Source of the DNA: Neocallimastix lanati (nom. inval.)
Taxonomy: Eukaryota; Neocallimastigomycota; Neocallimastigomycetes; Neocallimastigales; Neocallimastigaceae
Length of the DNA stretch: 64,000 nucleotides
Direction: 5' to 3'
NCBI GenBank assembly: GCA_016946835.1
Contig: JACVTC010000081.1
Span: 591,501-655,500 of the forward strand
Shown here: piece by piece, positions 20,616 through 31,774 of the stretch
Layout of the letters: each line of letters begins with the position of its first letter
Numbering within the stretch: position 1 is the first letter of the stretch
Position numbers and translations under genes: made by a program
The notes under the pieces: generated by a model
Seen by the model: the letters and a program-made list of their open reading frames with translations, nothing else
Told to the model about the DNA's origin: nothing
Database searches by the model: none

Positions 20616-21453
20616 TTATAATTAAATTCATAAAAAAAAAAAATGAAAAAGTAAATTAAAAGAACAGTAAATTGAACAAATAAAATAAAATAAAATAAAA
20701 TAAAATAAAATAAAATAAAATAAAATAAAATAAAATAAAATAAAATAAAATAAAATAAAATAAAATAAAATAAAATAAAATAAAATAAAATAAAATAAAA
20801 TAAATGGAATAAATAAGGTCAATTATTAGAAATAACAATATATTTTATAATTATTTTAATATTATTAAGAAAAATAAACAATAAAAAAAAAAATAATATA
20901 TATAAAAAAAAAAAAATAATATAAAAAAAAATTAACACTCTATTATACATATATTAATAAATTTATTATAATTATTTTTTTGTATTTTTTAAAATCTGAA
21001 TTAAAATTAAATATATATATTTATTTTATTAATTATTTATATCATTTTTCAATTTTTTTAATAAATTTTAAAAAAATTTATATATTATTTTACATCAAGT
21101 AAAATAATATTAAATACATTTATATATAACATATATAATTATAATGAATATAATTTTTAATGAGATTTTTAAAATAAAATTTTTATTTTTTATTTTAAAT
21201 TTTAATCTCTTTTTCAAAATTAATATAATTTTTTTATTATTATTAATACTTATTTTGATTATTATTATTTTTTATATATTTTATTTTTTTTTCCTTTGTA
21301 TTAATTTAATTTAATAATATTTCTTTTCTTTCTTAATTTCTTTTTTTTTTTTTTTTTCTTTACTGTTTTTTATTTATCTAATTAAATTTAATATAATTCT
21401 TTTTTTTTTTCTTTCTTTCTTTTTTTTTTTTTTTTGTATTATTTTTTAAATTT
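20616..21453. other. Shared 3' flank of CBM1 gene 3 with (AAAAT)n array
   Basis: (AAAAT)n lies at about 20678-20804, shorter than at gene 2, then AT-rich flank and T-runs up to the stop codon of gene 3. No gene is seen. Confidence 0.72.
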
Positions 21454-22422
21454 CTAATATTTAATACATTGTGAGTAATATGGACTTATTTCCTTACAAG
21501 TTAAACCAGACTTACAACATTTTGGTCCATTAAATCCTGTTCCACCACATTGAGACCATTCACCAGCACATTGATTATCATCAACAACGGTTGGATTTGT
21601 TTTTACAGTTACAGTAATTGTTTCTCTCTGAGTGACAGTAACTTTTTCTTTTACAGTAACAGTTGTAACGACTGGAATACATTTAGTACCTGTTGTTGGA
21701 ATAACTGGTTTGGAAGTGGTAGTAGTCTTTGGTGGGAGTACTCTTGTACTAGTGGTAGTAGTCTTTGGTGAAAGAACTCTTGTACTAGTGGTAGTAGTCT
21801 TTGGTGGGAGAACTCTTGTACTAGTGGTAGTAGTCTTTGGTGGAAGAATTCTTGTACTAGTAGTAGTAGTCTTTGGTGGAAGAATTCTTGTACTAGTAGT
21901 AGTGGTCTTTGGTGGAAGAACTCTTGTACTAGTGGTAGTTGTCTTTGGTGGAAGAAATCTTGTACTAGTAGTAGTTGTCTTTGGTGGGAGAACTCTTGTA
22001 CTAGTAGTAGTAGTCTTTGGTGGAAGAACTCTTGTACTAGTGGTAGTGGTCTTTGGTGGGAGTACTCTGGTACTAGTAGTAGTGGTCTTTGGTGGGAGTA
22101 CTCTTGTACTAGTGGTAGTAGTCTTTGGTGGAAGAACTTTTGTACTAGTAGTAGTGGTCTTTGGTGGAAGAACTTTTGTACTAGTAGTAGTAGGTTTCAC
22201 AGGGATAATACATTGGTAAGTCAGTTGTTTAGCACAACCAGCTCTATAAGTTTTAACTATACCACCCATCTTTTCACAAGAGTCACGTTTAATTAAATTT
22301 GATGGTAAAGTTTTATATGGTAAAGTTTTAGTTGTTGGCAAACAATCATTTTCTGCTGAAACACCAATCAAAGCAGAGACTAAGCACAAGAGAATTATTG
22401 AAAATTTTAATTTCATTTTCAT
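21454..22422 (-). CDS. Secreted CBM1 protein with Thr/Pro repeat stalk, gene 3
   Basis: 322 residues. The signal peptide (1-23) is followed by a shorter, diverged N-terminal module that keeps C-x13-C-x7-C and the GCAKQLTY segment of genes 1 and 2, though other positions differ. The stalk has about 13 units of the 12-residue repeat, including LSPK and FLPPK variants. The C-terminal CBM1 (WSQCGG, GFNGPKCC, PYYSQC) is unchanged. Conservation of the cysteine spacing despite divergence suggests the N-terminal module is a folded, selected domain. No catalytic domain is present. The start is ATG at 22422 and no intron is seen. Confidence 0.93.
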   Translation of the reverse strand: MKMKLKFSIILLCLVSALIGVSAENDCLPTTKTLPYKTLPSNLIKRDSCEKMGGIVKTYRAGCAKQLTYQCIIPVKPTTTSTKVLPPKTTTTSTKVLPPKTTTTSTRVLPPKTTTTSTRVLPPKTTTTSTRVLPPKTTTTSTRVLPPKTTTTSTRFLPPKTTTTSTRVLPPKTTTTSTRILPPKTTTTSTRILPPKTTTTSTRVLPPKTTTTSTRVLSPKTTTTSTRVLPPKTTTTSKPVIPTTGTKCIPVVTTVTVKEKVTVTQRETITVTVKTNPTVVDDNQCAGEWSQCGGTGFNGPKCCKSGLTCKEISPYYSQCIKY

Positions 22423-23859
22423 TTATTTTTTTTTTTATTTTTTTTATTTTTTAGTTGAATTAAATATATAGAAATTCTTTTCTTTGTAAAATAATAAAAA
22501 AAAATATATATATATAAATATTTATATTCTTTTATATAAAATATGTAAAATTTTATTATTCAATTATTTTAAATATTTTTTGTCACCAATTATTCTAATA
22601 TATATATTCAATATATATATTAATAAAGATATTTCAAATCTTTATTTTTATTTTTTTTTTTTATTTGAATTTGGAGAAAAAAAAATAAGATTTTCTCTTT
22701 ATTTTATATAAACATCAAAAAAAAAAAAAAAAAAAAAAATGGAACATTTAAATTATAATAATAAAAAATATTAATAATTAAATTAATTAAATATCAACAT
22801 AATATTAAAATGATTTTAAAAAAAAAAAAAAAATATATTTATAAATATATTAATTTTTCTTCATAAAACTTTAAATATTATATAAAACATTACAAAAAAA
22901 AAAATTTTTTTTTTTAATAAATTAAATAATTTTAGAATGTCACATTTCATTTTTTAATACAACAATAAGAAAATATCTTCATAAACTTTAATTATTATTA
23001 ATAAATCAATACCAGAAAAAAAAAAAAATAAAATAAAGAGTAGAATATGAAAATATAGTACAGATTGAATAAAATAAAATAATAATAATAGTAGTAATAA
23101 TAATAATAATAATAAAATAATAATAATAAAATGTAAACATAAAAAAAACGTATACCTTCTATAGTTTAAAATTACATTATAATTTATATTAGTTATATTA
23201 TAAATTTTAAGTAAATAAATAAATAAATAAATAAATAATAATTAATAATTAGTAATTGAATAGTAAATAATAAATAATATATAAATAATAAATAAATAAA
23301 TAATAATAAATAATAATAAAAAGAGTATTTATTAATTAATAAATAATAATAAAAAGATATTTATTAATAAATAAATAATAAATAAATAATATTTAATGAT
23401 AAATAATAATAAAAAGAGTATTTATTAATAAATATTTAATATTAAATAATAATAAATAATTTTTAATTATTCAATATAAATGACTTTATTGCTAATTAAA
23501 TTAAAAATAAATTAATAAATCAATAAAAATTTTCAAATTTCTGGAATAAAAAGAGAAAAAAAAATTTTAATTTTTTTTAACATCATCATAAATAATATTA
23601 TGTTATGAAATACATATTTTTAAGAAGTTCCATATATTAAAATATTACATTATTAATTATTTATAACATACATTTTATAATAATTTTACATATATTGATA
23701 TAAAACAAAAATGTGTAGTAACATATTTGTATATTTAATAATAATTATTAAATATTAAATTTATATCTTTTTGATAATAATTATTTTATTTCATTTTATT
23801 TCAATATACATTATTATAATTATAATAATTATAATACTTTAATTCATATAAAATTAATA
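22423..23859. repeat. 5' flank unit of CBM1 gene 3, partial, plus AT-rich spacer
   Basis: It keeps the dyad block (22578-22640), GAATGTCACATTTCATTTTT (22935) and GTAGAATATGAAAATATAGT with CAGATTGAATAAAATAAAAT (about 23040-23075). It lacks the TTTGGTCTCTAAACC block and jumps near 23220 into heptanucleotide DNA, then the end block at about 23465. The rest is AT-rich without a recognisable gene. Confidence 0.65.
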
Positions 23860-24208
23860 TAGTTTTATATATTAGAATATATAATTAATATAATACCTAT
23901 TTCTTATAAATAGATTAGATTATTTATATTAGAAATAGAGAACTCTCTTGTAAATTTTTAGGAATTAAAATTACTATTTTAATTGTACGAATTTATAATT
24001 TTATTAATAAAATTTACTAAACTACCATTATTTAAAACCCACTGCTTATAAATTATTGCACATAAAAGTCCCTCATATTAATATATATATCATATGATAT
24101 AATACGCCACGAACACATATCCATATATTATATATTTATTATTAACAATTTTATTTATTAATTATTTATTAATTTTATAAACTTTATTAAACTATTTCTA
24201 ACGTTCCA
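23860..24208 (-). repeat. Probable LTR of a copia remnant
   Basis: It lies directly downstream (minus strand) of a copia RNase H end. Its minus-strand start, GTTAGAAATAGTTTAATAAA, resembles the LTR start of copia B. The far boundary is uncertain. Confidence 0.5.
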
Positions 24209-24720
24209 TCGTAAATTTAATATATTAAATTTCACATAATAAAGCATTTCTAAACTTATTAGTTAAAGTACCATTCAAATATTTTGTTAGTCCATCAGCT
24301 AAATTATATTGAGATTTTATATATCTTAAATTTATTTTATTTTCTTTTACTAATACTCTAATTTATTATATAGGGGTTTTATTTTTATACCAAAAGGAAT
24401 TAAACTTTTTTCAATTCCATCTTTAATTTTATGCTTCATTATAGATAGAGATACATCGTATTCTTTTTCATAATGATTATGTGAACTATCATATTTTAAG
24501 ATTTCTTTCTTATCATTTAAAATAATAAAAGATTTACATTTATTTATTTTTTTTATATTCGGTACGTTTATAAACTTTGGAATTATCTTTTCTTATATAT
24601 GAAAAATTAAATCTATATTTTTTATTAATAATAATTTGCTCTTTTCCTTTGTTATACTTACTTACATCGATAATTAGATTTTCTTCCATTTCTATGTTTT
24701 CATAGATATTTTTTAATTAT
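24205..24720 (-). pseudogene. Copia pol remnant, RNase H C-terminal end
   Basis: On the minus strand, near 24330-24220, INLRYIKSQYNLADGLTKYL is readable, the typical end of copia RNase H. It is followed by a stop and LTR-like DNA. Upstream (to about 24720) the frame is broken by several stops and only Lys/Asn-rich fragments remain. It is more decayed than the copies at 39177 or at the left edge. Confidence 0.7.
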
Positions 24721-24846
24721 ATAATTAAAATTTTTATATTAATTATTCAATATTATTATTAATATTAATTTTGAAAATTTAGTTTTTCAATTATTTGTAA
24801 AAAAATAAATAAATAAATAAAGAATGTAATAAGTACAAGTATATAA

Positions 24847-26660
24847 AATAAAAAAAAAATAAAATAAAATAAAATAAAATAAAATAACATAAAATAAAAT
24901 AAAATAAAATAAAATAAAATAAAATAAAATAAATAGTAGAATATCAAATATAAAGTATAGATCGAATAAAATAAAATAAAATAAAATAAAATAAAATAAA
25001 ATAAAATAAAATAAAATAAAATAAAATAAAATAAAATAAAATAAAATAAAATAAAATAAAATAAAATAAAATAAAATAAAATAAAATAAAATAAAATAAA
25101 ATAAAATAAAATAAAATAAAATAAAATAAAATAAAATAAAATAAAATAAAATAAAATAAAATAAAATAAAATAAAATAAAATAAAATAAAATAAATAGTA
25201 GAATATGAATTTAAAGTACAGATTGAATAAAATAAAATAAAATAAAATAAAATAAAATAAAATAAATAGTAGAATATGAATTTAAAGTACAGATTGAATA
25301 AAATAAAATAAAATAAAATAAATAGTAGAATATGAATTTAAAGTACAGATTGAATAAAATAAAATAAATAGTAGAATATAAATGTAAAATACAGATTGAA
25401 TAAAATAAAATAAATAAAATAAAATAAAATAAAATAAATAGTAGAATATAAATGTAAAATACAGATTGAATAAAATAAAATAAATAAAATAAAATAAAAT
25501 AAAATAAATAGTAGAATATAAATGTAAAATACAGATTGAATAAAATAAAATAAATAAAATAAAATAAAATAAAATAAATAGTAGAATATAAATGTAAAAT
25601 ACAGATTGAATAAAATAAAATAAATAAAATAAAATAAAATAAAATAAAATAAATATCTAATATTTTTTTTATTAAAGAATATTACAGATCAATGTTTTAG
25701 AAATGAAAATTTTTTATATTTTTATTATATTCAATTAATGATGTCATTTAATATATAAAACAATATTATTGATTGTTAATAATCTCATTAAATATAAATG
25801 ATTTTTGTACTTTCTAAAATATATAATTAAAAAAAACATCTTATTTTTAAAAATAAATTGTCTTTAATATTCTTAATAAAAAATAATGATAAATATTTAT
25901 TTTATTTTATTTTATATATTTGTACTTTTATATTATCACATTCAACATTTATTTTATTTTATATTATTTTATTTTATTCAATCTGTACTTTAAATTCATA
26001 TTCTACTATTTATTTTATTTTATTTTATTTTATTTTATTTTATTTTATTTTATTTTATTTTATTTTATTTTATTTTATTTTATTTTATTTTATTTTATTT
26101 TATTTTATTTTATTTTATTTTATTTTATTTTATTTTATTTTATTTTATTTTATTTTATTTTATTTTATTTTATTTTATTTTATTTTATTTTATTTTATTT
26201 TATTTTATTTTATTTTATTTTATTTTATTTTATTTTATTTTATTTATTTATTCGATCTATACTTTATATTTGATATTCTACTATTTATTTTATTTTATTT
26301 TATTTTATTTTATTTTATTTTATTTTATTTTATTCGATCTATACTTTATATTTGATATTCTACTATTTATTTTATTTTATTTTATTTTATTTTATTTTAT
26401 TTTATGTTATTTCATTTCATTCCATTTTATTTTATTTTACTTTATTTATTTTATTTTATTCAATCTGTATTTTACATTTATATTCTACTATTTATTTTAT
26501 TTTATTCAATCTGTACTTTAAATTCATATTCTACTATTTATTTTATTTTATTCAATCTGTACTTTAAATTCATATTCTACTATTTATTTTATTTTATTCA
26601 ATCTGTACTTTATATTCATATTCTACTATTTATTTTATTTTATTTATTTTATATACTTAT
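24847..26660. repeat. Large inverted repeat of (AAAAT)n arrays with interspersed flank-derived spacers
   Basis: The left arm (24847-25660) consists of (AAAAT)n runs separated by spacers like TAGTAGAATATGAATTTAAA and GTACAGATTGAATAAAAT. The right arm (about 25950-26660) has (TTTTA)n runs separated by the reverse complement, with TTCAATCTGTACTTTAAATT and CATATTCTACTATTT. About 280 bp of unrelated AT DNA lies between. Several spacer-plus-array units repeat almost exactly at 25360-25640. The open frames with ILFYF repeats are shadows. Confidence 0.88.
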
Positions 26661-26672
26661 ATTATTACTTCC

Positions 26673-26703
<31 letters not shown>

Positions 26704-27169
26704 TTCATACATTTATTTTTTTTACATAAGTACTAAAATTTTTTATGGCGTTAACAAAAAATTTTACAAGTCATTAGAAATAAATGGCGTATTGAAAATT
26801 TGTATTATAAAAATTGGCGAAATACACTACATTCCTTATTAAGTTATTTCTGATTATTAATAAAATAATTTATTAATAATTAAGGTTTTTATTTTCATTT
26901 CATATAAATAATATCAATACTTATTTATTATTAACAATATGATTTATTAATTATATATTAATTTTATATTAACAATATTAAACTTATTTCTAATATTTTT
27001 TGTTACAAATAAAGTTTTAATAAAAAATCAAAAAAAAAAAAAAAAATTAATATTATATTAAAAAGTTTATTGACTAATAAATTATAATAATATTTTTTAA
27101 TAAGAAGAGAAAGATAATATTAAATAAATAGATAAATAAATAAATAGATAAATAAATAGATAAATAAAT
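26661..27169. repeat. AT-rich spacer with LTR piece and dispersed repeat
   Basis: A copia-B-like LTR start fragment (about 26930-27000, minus) is followed by the TTTTTTGTTACAAATAAAG repeat to about 27160 and a TAGATAAA-type tract. No gene is seen. Confidence 0.55.
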
Positions 27170-30100
27170 TAATTGAATATTTAAATTTATTATATATGTA
27201 TTAAATTAATTTTAGTTGTAAAAAATATATTAAATTATTTCATTATTATTATATAGAATATAAATTAAAACTTTAATTAATATAAAAATTAATTTATCAT
27301 AAACACATAAATATATTAAAAAATTATGTTAATTGCAAATTGATAAACTATTGTAATTGTGGCTAGTGAAAAATCATTAGAACATAGGAAATTAATGATT
27401 TTAAATATATGGAATTAATTTAAATAACTTTTATTTTATTTACTATATTTATATTTTATAACATTTTATTATGTATATACATTTTATTAAACTTTATATT
27501 TTATTATATTAAAACTTTAATTCAAAGGAGTAAAATGTTTAACGAATTCTGAGATTATGCAATTAAGTATACAAATCTTCTTTATATTATAACCCTCTCA
27601 TAAAGGAATTGAAAAAAAAAAATTCCAAATGAAATCTATTATAACAAAAAAGTAAATCTTAAATATATTAAAGTTTTTGATTGTGATGTATATTATAAGG
27701 ATTTTTCTCAAGAAAAAATGAAATTCGATAGCAACAGTAAAAAAAGGTGTATTCTTTGGAATATACATGGTATTTAATTATTACATTATTATGGATTCCA
27801 CTGATTACATCATCTACCTAGTTAGAGAAGTAGTTTTTGATGAAGAAACTCTATAGAAATTAACTACCAGAATACACAGCAATAAATTACCATCTAACAT
27901 CTTTAATAACGATATTTATATCTTCGAATTTCTAATTATCAACAATAATGAAAATGAGAATACATACGATGATTCTAGAAAACTCAATGAAGAATATAGC
28001 GAAGATCATACAGAATCTAAGGAAAATAATTCTTCCATTTCAGGAAAAGGAAAGGAACCTGAATCTGAATTATCCGATTCATCTACTAAAGGTAAGAAAT
28101 CTAATGTAACTGAAAATAATCCGACTATTAACAATAAAGATATAGAAAATACTTATTCTACTTTAGGTAAAGAACATGAAGATAAATACTTCAACGATGA
28201 ATTAAATAAACCTATAGATGATCTTGTTATAGTTCTCCCGTCTATAAGTGTTTCAAATGATGATGAACCAAATTTCTCTATGATCGCTTCTTTAGAAGAT
28301 GAAATAAAATTTAATCCACCTGTGAAAAGAGAATCATCTACTATCAGTAATCCACAAGCCAAAAAGAAGATTAATTCAAACAATAAACTGATAAATACTG
28401 TTCCTTTTAAACATAAGCTGATTCATCCTAAACTTCCAGATAGTAAGAAATTAAAACCATCCATGAATGAATCATGTAAAAGACATGGAAATTTTTTTAA
28501 TTTCCTGATAATAGTAAAAAAAAAAAAATACAAGATTTCTCTTGACAACGTTGAACCTTTTAAAGGCAGTTTAACTGAAACACCTCTTACTTATAGGCAA
28601 GCCATTTCTCAATCTGATAAAGACCAATGGATAGATGTAATGAATTCTGAATTATAAAATTTCTATGACAACAAAACTATGACTTTTCTTAAAAAGCTTT
28701 CTAATGGTATTAAACCAAGTGGGCCTATACTCTTAAGAAGGATGGAATTGGTAATATTTTAAAACATAAGGCTCGTCTCATCGCTCGTAGTTTTATCCAG
28801 AAAATGGGAATTGACTATGACTTAACATACTCACCTACTCTTATACGACAGCTTAAAATTAATTATTGCTCTGTCATTAAAATTCAACTGGGACTTAAAT
28901 GCAGCTTGACATTAAAGCCGTTTATCTTAATGCTTCATTAGACAAAGACATATTATGTCACCATCCCATCTGGTGATATAAACTTTGGTAAAGGATATTG
29001 GCTACTAAGAAAAGCTTTATACAGCTTGAAACAATCATTTCATCAATGGAACATCCACTTTACAAACTTTCTCAAAAAATAATGGTTTCATTCAACTAAC
29101 TTCTGAACCATGTATTTTTGTTAAAAAAAAAGGGAGGAAAAACTGTGTGTATTATACGTGTTTACTTGGATGATTTATTAATAACAGGAATTAAATATCA
29201 TATAAACAAAATTATTAAAAAGATTAAGAAAAAATTTTAAAGTTTCAAAATACAGTGAAGCAGATTACATTTTAGGAATTAATATCAAAAAGAAATGTTC
29301 AAATTATTTAATTTCTCAAACTCAATTTATAAAAGATTTACTACAAAAATTTAACGTTGACAATATAAGAAAAGCAAAAACTCCTTGCTCAGCAGTAAAA
29401 AAATCAATGAAAAATGACATTAAATTTGATAAACCAATATTTAAAAGCGCTGATGGATTTTTAATTTATTTCTCAAGATGTACACTTCCTGATATTACCT
29501 TTGCCGTTAGAAAAGTTGCTAGAAATTCTGAGAATTCAACTATGATTGACTGGAAAATGGTAATTAAAATATATTAAAATATATTAAAATATTTAAACTA
29601 TTCTAAACATTATAAAATTAAATATAAAGGACAAGGGAATATTGTTGCCTACACTGATGCAGATTTTGCTGGAGACCCAAAGGATAGGAAATCTACCTCA
29701 GGATATATAATATTTATGAACAATGTCCCAATATATGGGCAATCTAAAAAAATAAACAGTAGTTGCGACATCTACCGTTGAGGCTGAATATATTGCTACT
29801 GTTGAATGTACTAAAAAAGTTTTATGAATTAGAAATATATTATATGAATTATTCAATATTAAAAAAAAAATCAATAAAAATATTTACTGACAATTCAGTA
29901 AGTAAAACATCTATAGAAAACGATGAACTCAACAATAAATTAAAACACATAGAAATAAAAATTTTACTTCAATAAAGATAATATTAAATATAATATAATA
30001 AATATAGAATATATCAATACTGAAAAAATGTTAGCCGACCCACTAACAAAAGAATTTAACGGACCAAAAATGACAAAGTTCACAGACCAAATCTTTGACA

Positions 30101-30420
30101 AGCAAACATTCTCGTCTGAGGGGGAATGTTAGAATATTGAAATCTATTTTATATGTGTTATATTAATTTTTAGTTGTATAAAATATATTAAATTATTTCA
30201 TTATTATGATTATTCTCGTTATTTGATTTATTTCATTATATTTATAATACATTATGTTATTATCATATATAGATTTTCATTGTATTATTAATGAGTCACA
30301 TTTAGTATAAATATCCATAATTTTTCAAATTGTAAATCAATAGTTATTTCATTTAAATAATAATTCATATTAATAAATAAATAAACTTTAATTAATAATA
30401 AATTATTTTATAAAATTATT
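27170..30420 (+). pseudogene. Decayed copia element: integrase C-terminus, RT and RNase H, flanked by degenerate LTRs
   Basis: The plus strand, through many stops and shifts, reads the integrase C-terminal region (IPNEIYYNKKVNLKYIKVF with breaks, about 27610-27830) and an Asp/Glu/Ser-rich linker (27840-28500). The RT follows (HKARLIARSFIQKMGIDYD about 28760-28820; YLDDLL near 29163), then RNase H (YTDADFAGDPKDRKSTSG near 29650; LADPLTKEF near 30030). GAGGGGGAA precedes a TGTTAGAATATTG 3' LTR start at 30127. DNA at 27172-27260 resembles that LTR and is the likely 5' LTR remnant. Gag, protease and most of integrase are gone. Confidence 0.85.
30127..30420 (+). repeat. 3' LTR of the decayed copia element
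   Basis: It starts TGTTAGAATATTG immediately after the polypurine tract GAGGGGGAA. Its first part (TTTAGTTGTATAAAATATAT) is repeated with changes at 27200-27260. The right end is not sharply defined. Confidence 0.6.
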
Positions 30421-30444
30421 ATAAATAAATAAATATAAATATGC

Positions 30445-30474
<30 letters not shown>

Positions 30475-30478
<4 letters not shown>

Positions 30479-30504
30479 GATTTGATTTAATAATATTTAT
30501 TATA

Positions 30505-30541
<37 letters not shown>

Positions 30542-30919
30542 TTTCTAAATTAACAAAAAAAAAAAAAAAAAAACATTATGCATTTCGAGGATGAAACGAC
30601 TTCTAACTTTCCTCATTCATCAATGATAGCTCCATATAGATAAAAATTATCATTTGAATCTGTATTAGAATTTCTTCTTTACCATATCGTTTTGACGTCG
30701 ACATTTTTTGGTAGATAGATCCTAATAAAGGTATATAGAAAAGAACTGAACTATGAATGAAAGAAACAAGAATACAAGCTTCAAAGTAGAAAGATACATT
30801 TCTATTGGTTAAAAATCTAAAGAAAGAGTTAACCCTTAAAACTTTATTTTACATTTTATCTTAGTAATAACAGGCTTTAAATCCAATGATTCATTGAAAG
30901 GTAATTTTTCATATTAATT
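30475..30919. repeat. Third, diverged copy of the dispersed repeat, carrying a gene fragment
   Basis: It shares AAGTAGAAAGATACATTTCT, TTGGTTAAAAATCTAAAGAA and the following block with 7600-7870 and 14750-15070. It is longer on its left side, where the fragment at 30575-30714 lies. Confidence 0.65.
30575..30714 (-). pseudogene. Decayed fragment related to the gene at 55221-55680
   Basis: On the minus strand the frame reads NVDVKTIW, a stop, RRNSNTDSND, then GAIIDE, a stop, GKLEVVSS. This parallels SVDVEMIR, PPDTDSIDN, GVIIEEWEKLEAIAS near the C-terminus encoded at 55221-55400. The second stop is TGA where the relative has TGG (Trp). Two in-frame stops and no start indicate a dead copy. No function is recognised for either. 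Confidence 0.6.
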
Positions 30920-31770
30920 TTCCTTATCACTTATTCCGGATTAGGGTTTGAATTGACTATCTGAAAGAAATTATGTTCTATTCCTTCAGAGGAATTGGCC
31001 CTGCTAAACCTGTCTTACTGCATTTTCAGCGTTGACGCTCCTTAGTTAGTTGGCCCTTATATACTTTCAGAACAGTAACCCTTGCCGAGTACAAGCCCTA
31101 GAAATAATTTCTGTAAAGAGAGACTGCAGATCTGATACAATTTCAAAAATTGTATCGAATACTGATGCAGCAGAAAATAGTTGGTCACTAGAGCGTACAA
31201 ATCAAACAACCACTACTAATGGCAGAACATTTGGTTCATCCAATAGTCATACTACTAATGATGAAAAAAGTTTCGAGGAGTCTAAAAATTTATCTATTGA
31301 AAATACAATAAGTAAAATTAATACTAGTGGTAATAGTTATCAAATTAATCAGAGTATAATAATCCTATCGATGACAAATGCTATTCCTATATTATTACAC
31401 CAAAAATTAAAACTGAAGCTGTTGTATGGGCTTGCTTAAATTCAAATAAATATAATGATGAAAAAGTAAAATTTATACATTCAGAATCCATGATTGAATA
31501 TTTTAAGGATTATATTATTATTAATAGAACGGATTGTAGTAATAGTAATAATGTTAAAGGTATCAAATTTTAGGATAATTATGCTTCTAATAGAATAAAT
31601 AATGCAAAATTTAAGAATTTTTTACTTTCTAATGAATATATTTACCTTAATCACAATGATGTACTTTCAATAGATTCAGATACATTTAAATGGTTCTTTG
31701 GAATTTTACCTAATGGTAGATTAGCTCTTTGTCAGTCCGATTTTGATATTGATCAAGAAAAGCTACATAT
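30920..31770 (+). pseudogene. LINE-like 5' leader and ORF1 remnant
   Basis: A distinctive leader (GGATTAGGGTTTGAATTGAC ... TTGACGCTCCTTAGTTAGTT) is shared with 45240-45447. From 31050 a 129-codon Ser/Thr/Asn-rich stretch is open, followed after a frame change by ITPKIKTEAVVWACLNSNKY, FIHSESMIEYFKDYIIINRT and FKWFFGILPNGRLALCQSDF, to about 31770. It resembles an ORF1-type protein of a non-LTR element by position only; I recognise no RNA-binding motif. It has a TAG near 31572 and ends where minus-strand ORF2 sequence begins. Confidence 0.55.
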
Positions 31771-31774
31771 ATGA

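Noticed and set aside
28153-28383. Minus-strand 76-codon frame
   Set aside because: It lies antisense to the plus-strand copia linker, which fits the element; no domain or signal is seen.
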